Of a stretch of DNA of 56,834 bases, positions 1 to 8,054 are shown one piece after another (within the stretch, counting starts at the first letter, position 1; each line of letters starts with the position of its first letter). Made by a program: the position numbers and the translations under genes. Under the pieces are notes generated by a model, which saw nothing but the letters and a program-made list of their open reading frames with translations, was not told the DNA's origin and searched no databases. Source of the stretch: Clostridiales bacterium (GTDB lineage Bacteria; Bacillota; Clostridia; Lachnospirales; Lachnospiraceae); the NCBI GenBank assembly GCA_018376135.1, contig JAHABX010000023.1, forward strand, positions 1 through 56,834. Reading direction: 5' to 3'.

Positions 1-112
1 GAATAAATCTTTTTCAAAAGAATTTTCGAAGATTTTTCAAAGCACTATTTAATTATCAAGGTTCATCTCCTCCAGACTTTCGTCTGTCGGTCGCGCCGCT
101 TCAACAGCGACT
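1..112 (-). other. 5' leader of an rRNA operon (16S lies off the left edge)
   Basis: Read leftward, this stretch follows two strong promoters and contains an AACCTTGATAATTAAATAG-type segment, typical of clostridial rRNA leaders. It has no open frame with a ribosome site. The 16S gene should begin just left of base 1. The assignment rests on promoter architecture and leader similarity, because no mature rRNA sequence is inside the window. Confidence 0.6.
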
Positions 113-117
113 TGATT

Positions 118-146
118 ATCTTATCACTTCTCTTTCCTTTTGTCAA
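118..146 (-). promoter_or_regulatory. rRNA promoter, proximal (P2)
   Basis: On the minus strand TTGACA (146-141) is followed by a 17-base spacer and an extended -10, TGATAAGAT (hexamer at 123-118). Transcription would start near base 111 and run left into the rRNA leader. Confidence 0.7.
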
Positions 147-231
147 CAACTTTTTTTCATTTTTTTGAAAAACTTTTTTGACTCGAAATCGATGTGATGT
201 CTTGCTGACCGCTCTCGCAACCAGCTCGATT

Positions 232-260
232 ATAATATCAAACCCTTCCGCAAAAGTCAA
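232..260 (-). promoter_or_regulatory. rRNA promoter, distal (P1) with A-tract upstream
   Basis: On the minus strand TTGACT (260-255) is followed by a 17-base spacer and an extended -10, TGATATTAT (hexamer at 237-232). An A/T-rich CTTTTTGAAAAAAGG tract lies directly upstream and resembles an UP element. Further upstream (278-308) TTTCCAGA, as read on the plus strand, occurs three times. Confidence 0.65.
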
Positions 261-335
261 CACCTTTTTTCAAAAAGTTTCCAGAATTTCCAGAAACGAA
301 TTTCCAGAGTGAAATGTAACCGTAACTTCCGGTCC

Positions 336-932
336 TTATACCCCCAGAACAAGCAGGATTCCGACCAGCAGAAGCAGGTTGTTCTCATAAAGCCCCACAA
401 GCCATGAGCTCTGCTGTACCAGCTCATACGCCGGTTCTCCCCATGCACTTCCGCTGAAGATCGCCAGGATCAGGAAAAACACCCAGAGAGCAAGTATCTG
501 CAGGACCACACCCAGCCCCGCTCCCAGAAGCCGGTTCAGAAGACTTAAACCCGGAACCTTCACCAGGATCTCCAAAGACAGGACGACCGTGCGCAGAAAT
601 AGCTTTACAACCAGATACGTTATGATCCATGAAAGAATTCTTGCGGCAAATCCCTGTATATATTCATCTGCCAGATCCCCAAAGCCCCCAAGAGCAAGCA
701 TACGGTAGATCTCTCCATCTGTTTCTACCAGATGCTCCAGAGACAGCGCTCCCGGCAGTATTCCTCTCAGAAATTCCTCCACATACGGAGAAGCAAAATA
801 AACAGCAAGCAACGTCACCAGTGTGATCACCAGTGACGCTCCTTTTTTCACAAGACCCTTTCGGTATCCGTCTACAATTCCAAATCCCAGAAACAAGGCC
901 CCCAATATATCTGCCATATTCCACATTTCCAC
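336..932 (-). CDS. CvpA family membrane protein
   Basis: A 198-residue, very hydrophobic protein. It opens with the CvpA-type helix and motif (ADILGALFLGFGIVDGYRKG, residues 7-26), followed by several further membrane helices. CvpA proteins are inner-membrane proteins linked to colicin V export and envelope stress resistance in other bacteria; their molecular role is unclear. The start is the GTG at 932, six bases after AGGAGG. It is the last gene of a three-gene leftward operon with the DUF5711 and LysM genes, so a role at the envelope is likely. No terminator was recognised between its stop and the rRNA promoters. Confidence 0.75.
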   Translation of the reverse strand: MEMWNMADILGALFLGFGIVDGYRKGLVKKGASLVITLVTLLAVYFASPYVEEFLRGILPGALSLEHLVETDGEIYRMLALGGFGDLADEYIQGFAARILSWIITYLVVKLFLRTVVLSLEILVKVPGLSLLNRLLGAGLGVVLQILALWVFFLILAIFSGSAWGEPAYELVQQSSWLVGLYENNLLLLVGILLVLGV

Positions 933-942
933 GTTGTACCTC

Positions 943-2127
943 CTACTTCAGATGAATCTCATCTGTTCTCGATGCATGCATGACCACATACCGGCTCCGC
1001 CCGGACAGCGTATACAGATTCGATATGGATTCTTCAAAAGTACCGGTGAAGAACACCTTCCCCCTGCCATTGAGGATCATACAGTCAAATTCATCATAAA
1101 TCAGAATATTGCTGCCTGAAAACTTCAGTTCCCGGTACTCCTGTTCAAATTCCGTCTCAAATTCCAGGTTCCCCTGTGTATCATACACCTGCAGTGCATA
1201 TTTCTGTTCTTTTCCTTCTACGATCAGCCCAATTCCACCGTCCGAAGCGGCAACGCTGTAGACTTCTCGGTCAAGCGGTATCTCCGCCTTCAGCTCCGGT
1301 ATCTGCTTTCCCTCATATAATAGAAGCTGTTCTGTGCCCACGGCAAAGCAATGGGTGTCATCTATATACTGTACGCTCGGCACTACCGTACCTGCAATTG
1401 TCTTCGCTGCAACCATATGATCCGCGTAATTCTCTCCTACGGAATCAAAATTATAAAAGGCAAGGCAGGCATTGATCCCGCCGTCCTGCACCTGCAGAAA
1501 TGTCACCGCCAGCTTGGTTGCATCTGTACTGAGCGACATTCTCAGCGGATATCCCGTCTCCTGCAGTTCGAACTTGGAATTTGCCAGCTCCTCGCCTTTC
1601 TTATTATACAGATTGAGACGCATAATATCTCCATCCTCCAGAAGCGCCGCAACCACTCCCTGAGAGGACACCTCGATCTGCCGAATGGGAAGTCTGGTCT
1701 CTATGGTACCCTGAAGCCCGGTCTTATCAAACACCATTGCCTCCGTACCATTTTCTTCCGCTACCGCCGCGCTGCCCCTGCATACATCCACCACCGGATT
1801 CTGCATGTTATAGGTCTGACTCCAGATAAGCTGATTATCCGAATCCACACAGGAGATTCCATCCTTTCCATATTTTAAAACATAATTGAGGAACTCCGTA
1901 TACTGAGTGGTCATGGTATCTGATCGCTCATAGCTGTTTACGACCTCATAGGTCTCATAAGTCCGGTTCTGCATACCGGCGCCGATGCCAAGCAGGCACA
2001 ATGCCGCAGCAGCCAGAACTCCTGCGCCAATCGCCAGATTCTTCAGGCGATGCTTCCGAAGATCCTTTTTATAGGAATCCATGTCCGCGTCTATGCTTGT
2101 ATTTTTCTTTAGTAACTGTATACTCAT
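943..2127 (-). CDS. DUF5711 family membrane-anchored beta-propeller-like protein
   Basis: About 394 residues. A basic N-terminus and one membrane helix (about residues 30-50) are followed by a large extracytoplasmic region of repeated short beta-rich units (such as VVDVCRGSAAVAEENGTEAM and VYSVAASDGGIGLIVEGKEQ), as in the WD40/PQQ-like DUF5711 family. No catalytic residues are evident. The frame is open to 2193, where an ATG overlaps the LysM gene stop as TGATG. I prefer the internal ATG at 2127 because GGAAG precedes it, while the outer ATG has no ribosome site. It sits between the LysM protein and CvpA and probably acts with them at the cell surface. Confidence 0.65.
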   Translation of the reverse strand: MSIQLLKKNTSIDADMDSYKKDLRKHRLKNLAIGAGVLAAAALCLLGIGAGMQNRTYETYEVVNSYERSDTMTTQYTEFLNYVLKYGKDGISCVDSDNQLIWSQTYNMQNPVVDVCRGSAAVAEENGTEAMVFDKTGLQGTIETRLPIRQIEVSSQGVVAALLEDGDIMRLNLYNKKGEELANSKFELQETGYPLRMSLSTDATKLAVTFLQVQDGGINACLAFYNFDSVGENYADHMVAAKTIAGTVVPSVQYIDDTHCFAVGTEQLLLYEGKQIPELKAEIPLDREVYSVAASDGGIGLIVEGKEQKYALQVYDTQGNLEFETEFEQEYRELKFSGSNILIYDEFDCMILNGRGKVFFTGTFEESISNLYTLSGRSRYVVMHASRTDEIHLK

Positions 2128-2192
2128 CGTTTTCTTCCATTTTAAGAACATTGATTTAAGGATATTGATTTTAAGTAGTATAGCATTTTCCA

Positions 2193-3395
2193 TCAGGGAA
2201 GTAAAATAATTTCTCCAATATATATTTTGTCGCTGTCATCCAGCCCGTTGATCTCGCAGATCTTGTCCACCATATCTTCCGTCCCGTACCGTTCCCGGCT
2301 GATGTCAAGAAGGGTGTCTCCTGTCTGTACCCTGTATTTCTCCGGTTCCTTTACCGATTCCGACATAACCGCCTGAGTTTCTTCCCCAGTCTCCTGCTGT
2401 ACCGGCCCCGGCTCTGATGAATCCCCGGTCTCTGTCTCCTCCGGCTGGGGTTCTTCCACAGCTTCCGGCTGCGGAGCCTGCTCTTCCTCATCTGCCGGAG
2501 TATCTTCCGGCTGTGCTTCCTCCGCCTTTTCATCCAAAGCCTTCTGATTCTCCTCTGCCGCCGCCAGCTCTATCTCCTGCATGTCCTGCACCGGCAGCTC
2601 TTCTTCCGGTCCCAGATTTTCGGAGATCTGGTGGATGGCGTCCTCCATATCCACCATGCGGTCATAATTATTCACCGTGGTAACGCCTATGACCAGAATG
2701 ACCATCACGAGGAAGGTACATGAGGTGTACAAAAGCGCCATCACCTTTTTCTGTGTATTCTGCTCCCTTTTCTCCTGCATGACATTGCGGAATCTTGCTG
2801 CTGCCCGGTCCTTTATGATCCCTTCCGGCTCGATCCCCATGCCGCCTCTCTGCTGGCTCATATACGCCTGCATCATGTCATTTTTTTCATAATATATATA
2901 ATAGCCGCACAACGGAGCCAGTCCGTTTTCTCCTCGCATATAGAAGACCGCCTCATTCTCCAGCACATCCATCTGTAGAAAGACGCAGGCTCTGCCTGAG
3001 AAATTCTGCGCGTGCACAGTCCGAAGCTCCTCTGTCAGCACAGGTGGAAAGCCTGGATTCGCCATACACCATCCCACCACCTCCAGACCGTCAAACCAGG
3101 TCTGGATCGTCTGAAAGATATTCCTCCAGTGCTCATGCGAAAACCAGCCTTTCATATCCTGTCCCATATCCACTTCCAGAGCGCCCTGGATATAGATTCC
3201 GAAAGGCTCTTCTACCCTGCCCACCAGTACCAGTGTCTTGATACAGGTCAGATTTGCTTCTGCCGTCTGATGCAGATATGTATAGGTATAATCTTCCACC
3301 AGGATCTTCATGCCCTCTCCCGGTTCTCCTATCTGACGTATATTCTTCGGAAGCTTCCGCTCTTCTTTCGCATTTTGCCGTTCTATCAGTTCCAT
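2193..3395 (-). CDS. LysM-domain membrane protein with a degenerate MPN/JAB-like N-terminal domain
   Basis: About 400 residues. Numbering from the outer ATG at 3413, residues 35-180 look like an MPN (JAB/JAMM) fold: VVGWCMANPGFPPVL (112-126) aligns by eye with the GWxHSHPGFGxxLS core of JAMM proteases, but both metal-binding histidines, the serine and the aspartate are replaced. A membrane helix (about 224-246), an acidic Glu/Pro-rich linker (about 265-355) and a C-terminal LysM repeat (about 359-406, YRVQTGDTLLDISRERYG) follow, so the LysM end should lie outside and bind peptidoglycan. The start at 3395 is chosen because GGAGG lies inside the first codons of the longer frame. It is the first gene of the operon with DUF5711 and CvpA. 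Confidence 0.7.
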   Translation of the reverse strand: MELIERQNAKEERKLPKNIRQIGEPGEGMKILVEDYTYTYLHQTAEANLTCIKTLVLVGRVEEPFGIYIQGALEVDMGQDMKGWFSHEHWRNIFQTIQTWFDGLEVVGWCMANPGFPPVLTEELRTVHAQNFSGRACVFLQMDVLENEAVFYMRGENGLAPLCGYYIYYEKNDMMQAYMSQQRGGMGIEPEGIIKDRAAARFRNVMQEKREQNTQKKVMALLYTSCTFLVMVILVIGVTTVNNYDRMVDMEDAIHQISENLGPEEELPVQDMQEIELAAAEENQKALDEKAEEAQPEDTPADEEEQAPQPEAVEEPQPEETETGDSSEPGPVQQETGEETQAVMSESVKEPEKYRVQTGDTLLDISRERYGTEDMVDKICEINGLDDSDKIYIGEIILLP

Positions 3396-3487
3396 TCTCT
3401 TACCAACCTCCATTTTGTCTACATCGTAGCACAGAAAAGATCCTGTTTTTGACGAAACAAAGGGGTAAGAAGCGGTATCTCATCGAC

Positions 3488-3513
3488 AAAAAGAGACGCC
3501 GAAGCGTCTCTTT
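3488..3513 (-). terminator. Rho-independent terminator
   Basis: A perfect 10-bp stem (3490-3499 with 3504-3513, CGAA/TTCG loop) is followed on the minus strand by five T residues. It closes the decayed transporter locus, and its stem reaches the stop codon of the pseudogene upstream. Confidence 0.85.
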
Positions 3514-3870
3514 AATAAGTTCGTTCCTGTAAAATGCTGTGAAGATCCATGGCAGCATCAAAATACTGTTCTTCTACATATTGAATCTTTTCTACGGTTT
3601 CTCCTGCTTCTGCTGTCCGTCCTCAAACAGCAGATAATACCCGTTCGCCGCCGTAAATGCAGTCTTGAAGGATTCTGTACTTGCTCTGCGCCAGTCGGAT
3701 TCAGAACCCACCTGGGAAAAACCTACCACGATAGAGTCACCGCTCCCGTTCACTTCCATCTCTTCCTTATATAGATATGAATCCTGATGCACCTCTTCCT
3801 CTCCGGTACAGCCTGCCGCCAAAAGGGCAGCCAGAAGGAAAAGTCCCGGCTTTCATGAATCTCTCTTCAT
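3512..3870 (-). pseudogene. Sugar ABC transporter substrate-binding lipoprotein remnant (YtfQ-like)
   Basis: A remnant of a periplasmic-binding-protein gene. The start at 3870 follows AGGAAGG, but a TGA interrupts codon 6, just before the lipoprotein signal (LFLLAALLAAGCT). A normal mature N-terminus follows (VVGFSQVGSESDWRRASTES, then FEDGQQKQ). It then jumps, with a frameshift, to a typical C-terminal tail (ETVEKIQYVEEQYFDAAMDL) that ends at 3512. About 200 central residues, the sugar-binding body, are missing. At least three lesions (premature stop, large deletion, frameshift) make it non-functional. The family identity comes from the ytfQ/galactofuranose-type N-terminus. Confidence 0.75.
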
Positions 3871-3973
3871 ATATACCGCCTTCCTGTCCATGCTCTCTTT
3901 CCCATTTTACTATAGCCTTCCAAAAAAGGGAATCGCAAATGCGATTCCCGACAGACTCGCTGTATATTTTCTC

Positions 3974-4749
3974 CTACAGCCTTTTCTTGCGGATGCTCAT
4001 GACCACACTCTGGATCACATATGCACCTACAATAGAAGCAGTCATATTGAATTTGCCGCCGCTCAGTGCATTTCCTCCCAGCGCAACCGCAAGGATCGCA
4101 TCCATCTCAATATCCTTTGCGATGACCGAGTAGTTGATCGTGGAGATACGGCTCACCTTGATCAGCCCTACTACTCCAACGCAGAGCCCCAGGATCACGA
4201 AGGACAGGATCTTGATAAACACCGGAGTCAGTCCGTTCAGCTTTTCCGAGCTCTCATTGATACCAACTGCCTGTGTGTACAGTCTCAGGTTCGTGAATTT
4301 CAGCACCAGTGCAATGACTGCAATACATGCGAGTGCAATAAAGAACGGCGTCAGAATCGGAATGCCCGGAATAAATTCACCAAAATAAGTAAAGGACGGT
4401 TCACTGATAACCGGAAGCTCGTTGTTATTGATCCATGCTGCGATAGAACGTCCTGCCGTATACAGGATCAGGTGTGGCGATCATGGGCTGGATCCCGAAT
4501 ACTGCAACCAGCGTCATGACAATGGCAAGGATCACCTTCTGCTGATTACCGCCTGACAGAGACTTGATCGGCGTATCCGCAGATGCCGTCTTAATATTCA
4601 GAAGCTCTATGTACTCCTTTGCGATCTTATCCGCTTCCGCTTTTGTATAGGGCTTTAAGAAGCCTCTGAGCACCTGCTGGGCAAGAATAATATTGTCCCG
4701 GACAGCTTTTATGTATATTTCTCATCTGTAATGCAACCTGTTCTTCCAC
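3974..4749 (-). pseudogene. Fused remnants of sugar ABC transporter ATPase and permease (YtfR/YtfT-like)
   Basis: A GTG start at 4749 follows AGGAGG and encodes a normal ATPase N-terminus (EEQVALQMRNIHK). The frame then breaks. A middle ATPase piece follows (DNIILAQQVLRGFLKPYTKA to the signature LSGGNQQKVILA), fused directly to a permease segment (VAVFGIQPMIATP), a second frameshift, then the rest of the permease (about 4450-3974, ending VALGGNALSGGKF to IRKKRL). Walker A, Walker B and the permease N-terminus are absent. The order ATPase then permease matches ytfR-ytfT operons. The permease tail (4306-3974) could still be translated but cannot work alone. Confidence 0.75.
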
Positions 4750-4782
4750 TCCTGAGCTCACCTCCTGTTTATTTCCGAAAAT

Positions 4783-4830
4783 AAAGCGCGGTGCAGGCTT
4801 TATAATATCATTGCTACTGCGCCGCGCTTT
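4783..4830 (-). terminator. Long hairpin between the binding-protein and ATPase remnants
   Basis: A 14-bp stem with one G-U position (4783-4796 pairing 4817-4830) encloses a 20-base loop. Only a short CTTTATTTT follows on the minus strand, so this looks like the partial terminator or mRNA-stabilising hairpin often seen after binding-protein genes. Confidence 0.55.
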
Positions 4831-4859
4831 AAAATCATAGTCAAAATTTATTTATCTGT

Positions 4860-5543
4860 TTAGATACCGTATGTATCTACATCTTCCTGAGTAATGGTAG
4901 CTGCATCAAAGCCCTTCTCGTCCATGATGATGACCTTCTCAGCCAGAGTCTCACCAGCTTCGATCTGCTGTGCTTTCTCAGCATTCCACTCTGCAGTCTG
5001 CTGAGTAACCAGATTCCATCCGTCAGAAACAACTGCTGCATCCAGTGCACCGGAACGTCCCTGCTGTGCTGCGGATCCCATAACACCCTGCAGATGGATG
5101 ATGTTGTACTCCTCAAGTCCCTGCTCTTTTAACCAGTTCACAGCGGTCTCACCCTCTTTGTCCATATCGGATACGATGGATGCCTCGTAAAGGCTCTCAT
5201 CTGCATCGATGGTACGGTCAAATAAGATTACTCTGATGCCTGCGTCCTGTGCATCCTGTAATACGGAATCCCATCCTGCCGTGATCTGCTCATCGTTCTT
5301 CAGGCCGTATGCGAAAGATGCCTCATATCCGTTTTCTTCAGTAAAGGTTGCTTTTAAATCTTTATCATTTGCGGTACGATATCCGGACTCGTTCGGGTCG
5401 TTGTTGATGATGCCGACTTTGATCAGCTCTCCATCTGCTACCGGTTCTGCTGCTGCCGGAGCTTCCTCTTTTGCTCCGCATCCAACTGCCATGGTCATTG
5501 CCATTGCCGCACATAAAACTACGCTCACAATTTTTCTTTTCAT
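4860..5543 (-). pseudogene. Sugar ABC transporter substrate-binding lipoprotein with internal in-frame deletions
   Basis: An uninterrupted frame of 227 residues with a good lipoprotein signal (VVLCAAMAMTMAVGCG) and start (GGGAGG upstream). The mature part matches type-1 periplasmic sugar-binding proteins (IKVGIINNDPNESGYRTAND; GWDSVLQDAQDAGIRVILFD; QGVMGSAAQQGRSGALDAAV). The family is about 320-350 residues long. By eye, pieces are missing after KNDEQIT and after NAEKAQQIE, the latter removing most of the second lobe. The reading frame survives, so a protein may be made, but it should not close around a sugar. I call it a pseudogene; an expressed truncated lipoprotein is the alternative. Confidence 0.65.
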
Positions 5544-5710
5544 GATAAATAAAACCTCCCTGTGGATTTGTTTTTGCTATTTTGCCTTGGCTGCGATAGC
5601 AGCATACAATATCCGGGAGGTTCTGGAAACGGAATTCTTTCGGGAATAAGTGCACTTTTTTATTGATTTTTGAACAATTCCGCCATAAAGTTTGTTTTTC
5701 AGATAAAAGT

Positions 5711-5956
5711 TTATTTTTTTACGGCTGGGATCACAGCCCTTGCCTCTGTCCACTCTCCGTAGACACTGTCGATCTCCAATCCGTATTCCGTTCCGTAATT
5801 CAGATGAATCCGCTGATCCACATTAAACAGCCCAAAGCCCGACGGATCGTTTTTATCCGCCAGCTCTCCGGTCACCAGGATATGTCCCAGCCCTCTCTTA
5901 TTCTTTATCCCTTCACGCATAACGATCTCGTCTTCCACTAAGAATACTTTCAGCAT
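5711..5956 (-). pseudogene. Chimera of response-regulator N-terminus and histidine-kinase C-terminus
   Basis: The frame opens as a response regulator (MLKVFLVEDEIVMREGIKN, with the acidic pocket) and ends as a sensor kinase ATPase domain: NDPSGFGLFNVDQRIHLNYG is the G2 region of YesM-type kinases, followed by their usual C-terminal strands. Everything between is gone: the phospho-acceptor Asp, the AraC output domain, and the kinase sensor and His box. One large deletion across a regulator-kinase gene pair explains it. The neighbours suggest the pair once controlled the decayed sugar transporter. Confidence 0.75.
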
Positions 5957-6027
5957 TTTCTCCCTCACGCCCTGTCTCTTATACCAAAAATGACCGTTCC
6001 ATCAGGAGCGGCCACTTCTGCATATCT

Positions 6028-7074
6028 TTATTTGAATTTATAAATGGTCGTCGTATGATACGGCTGACCCGCCTCAAATACTGGCTGGCGGAACGCAGGC
6101 GTATTGATGCTGTTGGGGAAATACTGCGTCTCAAGACAGAGTGCATGACGCTTATCGTAATGAACGCCATCCTTTCCGGTCTGTGGGGTGATACAGTTCC
6201 CTGCATAAAACTGCACGCCCGGCAGATCAGAATACACCTCCATGATACGTCCTGCCTTCTCATCCTCTACCTGTGCGATCTTCTCCACCTTTCCGAAGGT
6301 GGTGTCCAGCGCCCAGTTATGGTCATAGCCCTGCACCAGCGTCAGCTGCTCCCAATCCTCATCGATCCGGTCACCGATGCATCTCGCCTGACGGAAATCC
6401 ATGGGTGTCCCTTCCACAGGAAGGATCTCGCCCGTAGGGATCGCCCCCGGCAGGATCCCGGCAAACCCACTGGCACAGATCATCATCTTCTCATGACAGA
6501 TATCCCCTGCATCATGTCCGCCCAGATTAAAGTAGCTGTGATTGGTCACATTGATGGTCGTCTTCTTATCGCAGACTCCGTCATAGGTAATCTGAATTCC
6601 GTTGTCCTCCAGAAGTGTATAGGTCACAGAAATATGCAGAGTACCCGGAAATCCGTTTTCTCCATCCGGACTTATGTAAGAAAGCTTTACTGCATTCTCT
6701 TCTTCCATAAGCTCTGCATCCCACAGCATCTTGTGAAAGCCCTTCTGAAAATCCGTATGAAGGTTATTGCCGTTCTCATTCGCTGCCAGCGGATAGGTCA
6801 CTCCGTCCAGGGTAAAGGAAGCCCCTCCGATCCGGTTGGCATTCCGTCCGATGGTTGCTCCGAAGAAACAGCCATTCTCCTCATAATCTTCCAGACGATC
6901 ATAGCCAAGGACCAGATCCTTTTTCACGCCCTTTTCATCCGGCACAAGCAGCTTCACAAGGATCGCACCAAAATCTGTAATGGACGCTTCCATTCCATTC
7001 CGATTGCTGATGGTATATAAAGATGCATGTCTGCCGTCTCCGGTGATTCCAAATTCTCTCCTGCTGATACTCAT
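6028..7074 (-). CDS. galM: Aldose 1-epimerase (galactose mutarotase)
   Basis: A 348-residue protein of normal GalM length. It interconverts the alpha and beta anomers of galactose and glucose in the cytoplasm, feeding the Leloir pathway. Motifs visible include GATIGRNANRIGGASF near residue 75-90, NVTNHSYFNLGGHDAGDI (the first catalytic His, about 175-192), GYDHNWALD (second His), and a C-terminal LCLETQYFPNSINTPAF with the catalytic Glu. The start follows AGGAGAGGG. It lies just upstream of the decayed sugar transporter locus and 12 bases downstream of recR, so it may be the intact survivor of a galactose or galactofuranose gene set. Confidence 0.93.
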   Translation of the reverse strand: MSISRREFGITGDGRHASLYTISNRNGMEASITDFGAILVKLLVPDEKGVKKDLVLGYDRLEDYEENGCFFGATIGRNANRIGGASFTLDGVTYPLAANENGNNLHTDFQKGFHKMLWDAELMEEENAVKLSYISPDGENGFPGTLHISVTYTLLEDNGIQITYDGVCDKKTTINVTNHSYFNLGGHDAGDICHEKMMICASGFAGILPGAIPTGEILPVEGTPMDFRQARCIGDRIDEDWEQLTLVQGYDHNWALDTTFGKVEKIAQVEDEKAGRIMEVYSDLPGVQFYAGNCITPQTGKDGVHYDKRHALCLETQYFPNSINTPAFRQPVFEAGQPYHTTTIYKFK

Positions 7075-7086
7075 AATCCCTCTCCT

Positions 7087-7683
7087 TTACAGCTCCACGC
7101 GCCCCTCCAGCGCACGCAGAAGCGTCACTTCATCAATATATTCCAGATCTCCGCCCACCGGAACTCCGCTGGCGATCCTGCTCACCCGGATACCTGTGGG
7201 CTTGACCAGCTTACTGATATACATGGCTGTCGTCTCTCCCTCCAGGCTGGAATTGGTTGCGATGATCACCTCATCCACATCCTTCTCCAGACGGTGCATC
7301 AGCTCCTTCAGACGAATGTCACCCGGTCCGATCCCCAGCATAGGGGAGATCGCTCCGTGAAGCACGTGATACACACCGTTATATTTACCGGTCTTCTCAT
7401 AAGCGCTCATATCCCTGGGATTCTCCACCACCATAATGACCTTCTGGTCGCGGGCAGGATTGCTGCAGATGGGACAGGTCTCCTGATCCGTCAATGTCAG
7501 ACACTGGCTGCAGTAACGGATCGTACTCTTTGCTCTCACGATGGTATCTGCCAGCTTCTCTACCCGTTCCTTCGGCATATCGATGATATGAAACGCCAGT
7601 CTCTGCGCAGTCTTGGCGCCGATTCCCGGCAGGGAAGCCAGCTGCTCGATCAACTGGCTGATCTGATTGCTGTAGTATTCCAT
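7087..7683 (-). CDS. recR: Recombination mediator protein RecR
   Basis: 198 residues, the usual RecR length. A helix-hairpin-helix (LPGIGAKTAQRLAF, about 18-31), a four-cysteine zinc finger (Cys58, 61, 70, 73; CSQCLTLTDQETCPIC) and a Toprim domain (IMVVENPRDMSAYEKTG onward, with ATNSSLEGETTAMYI) occur in the standard order. RecR works with RecO and RecF in loading RecA at gaps. It overlaps the stop of ybaB by one base; dnaX-ybaB-recR is the conserved Firmicute order. Confidence 0.97.
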   Translation of the reverse strand: MEYYSNQISQLIEQLASLPGIGAKTAQRLAFHIIDMPKERVEKLADTIVRAKSTIRYCSQCLTLTDQETCPICSNPARDQKVIMVVENPRDMSAYEKTGKYNGVYHVLHGAISPMLGIGPGDIRLKELMHRLEKDVDEVIIATNSSLEGETTAMYISKLVKPTGIRVSRIASGVPVGGDLEYIDEVTLLRALEGRVEL

Positions 7684-8030
7684 CAGAACGGGAAGCCTCC
7701 TCCAAGTCCTCCGGTCAGCTTCGCCATATTGGCAGCGGATGCCTCGTCTGCCTTGCGCAGCGCCTCATTGACTGCCGCCATGATCACATCCTCTAGCATC
7801 TCCACGTCATCCGGATCTACCGCTTCCGGATCCAGCTTTACCTTTGTCACTTCTTTTTTGCCTGTCACTGTCACTTCCACAGCTCCGCCTCCGGCTGCCG
7901 CCGTGAACTCCGCAGTCTCCAGCTCCTTCTGGCTCTCCTCCATCTGACGCTGCATACGCTGTGCCTGTTTCATCAGGTTACTCATATTTCCCGGCATCCC
8001 GCCTCCCGGGAACCCGCCTCTTTTTGCCAT
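7683..8030 (-). CDS. YbaB/EbfC family nucleoid-associated protein
   Basis: 115 residues with the family layout: a Gly/Met-rich N-terminus (GGFPGGGMPGNMSNLMKQAQ), a helix of charged repeats (MQRQMEESQKELETAEFT), then the central strand GGGAVEVTVTGKKEVTKVKL and the conserved DPEAVDPDDVEMLEDVIMAA helix. These small dimers bind DNA. It is placed between dnaX and recR as in most Firmicutes, with GGAGG eight bases before the ATG. Confidence 0.95.
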   Translation of the reverse strand: MAKRGGFPGGGMPGNMSNLMKQAQRMQRQMEESQKELETAEFTAAAGGGAVEVTVTGKKEVTKVKLDPEAVDPDDVEMLEDVIMAAVNEALRKADEASAANMAKLTGGLGGGFPF

Positions 8031-8054
8031 GTTATATCCTCCTTGTTTCGTGTT

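Noticed and set aside
3512..5956. Insertion sequence as the cause of the broken genes
   Set aside because: No transposase fragment, terminal inverted repeat or target duplication was seen; junctions are simple deletions.
6055..7020. 321-residue plus-strand frame opposite galM
   Set aside because: galM is complete with active-site motifs; the opposite frame has no ribosome site or domain.
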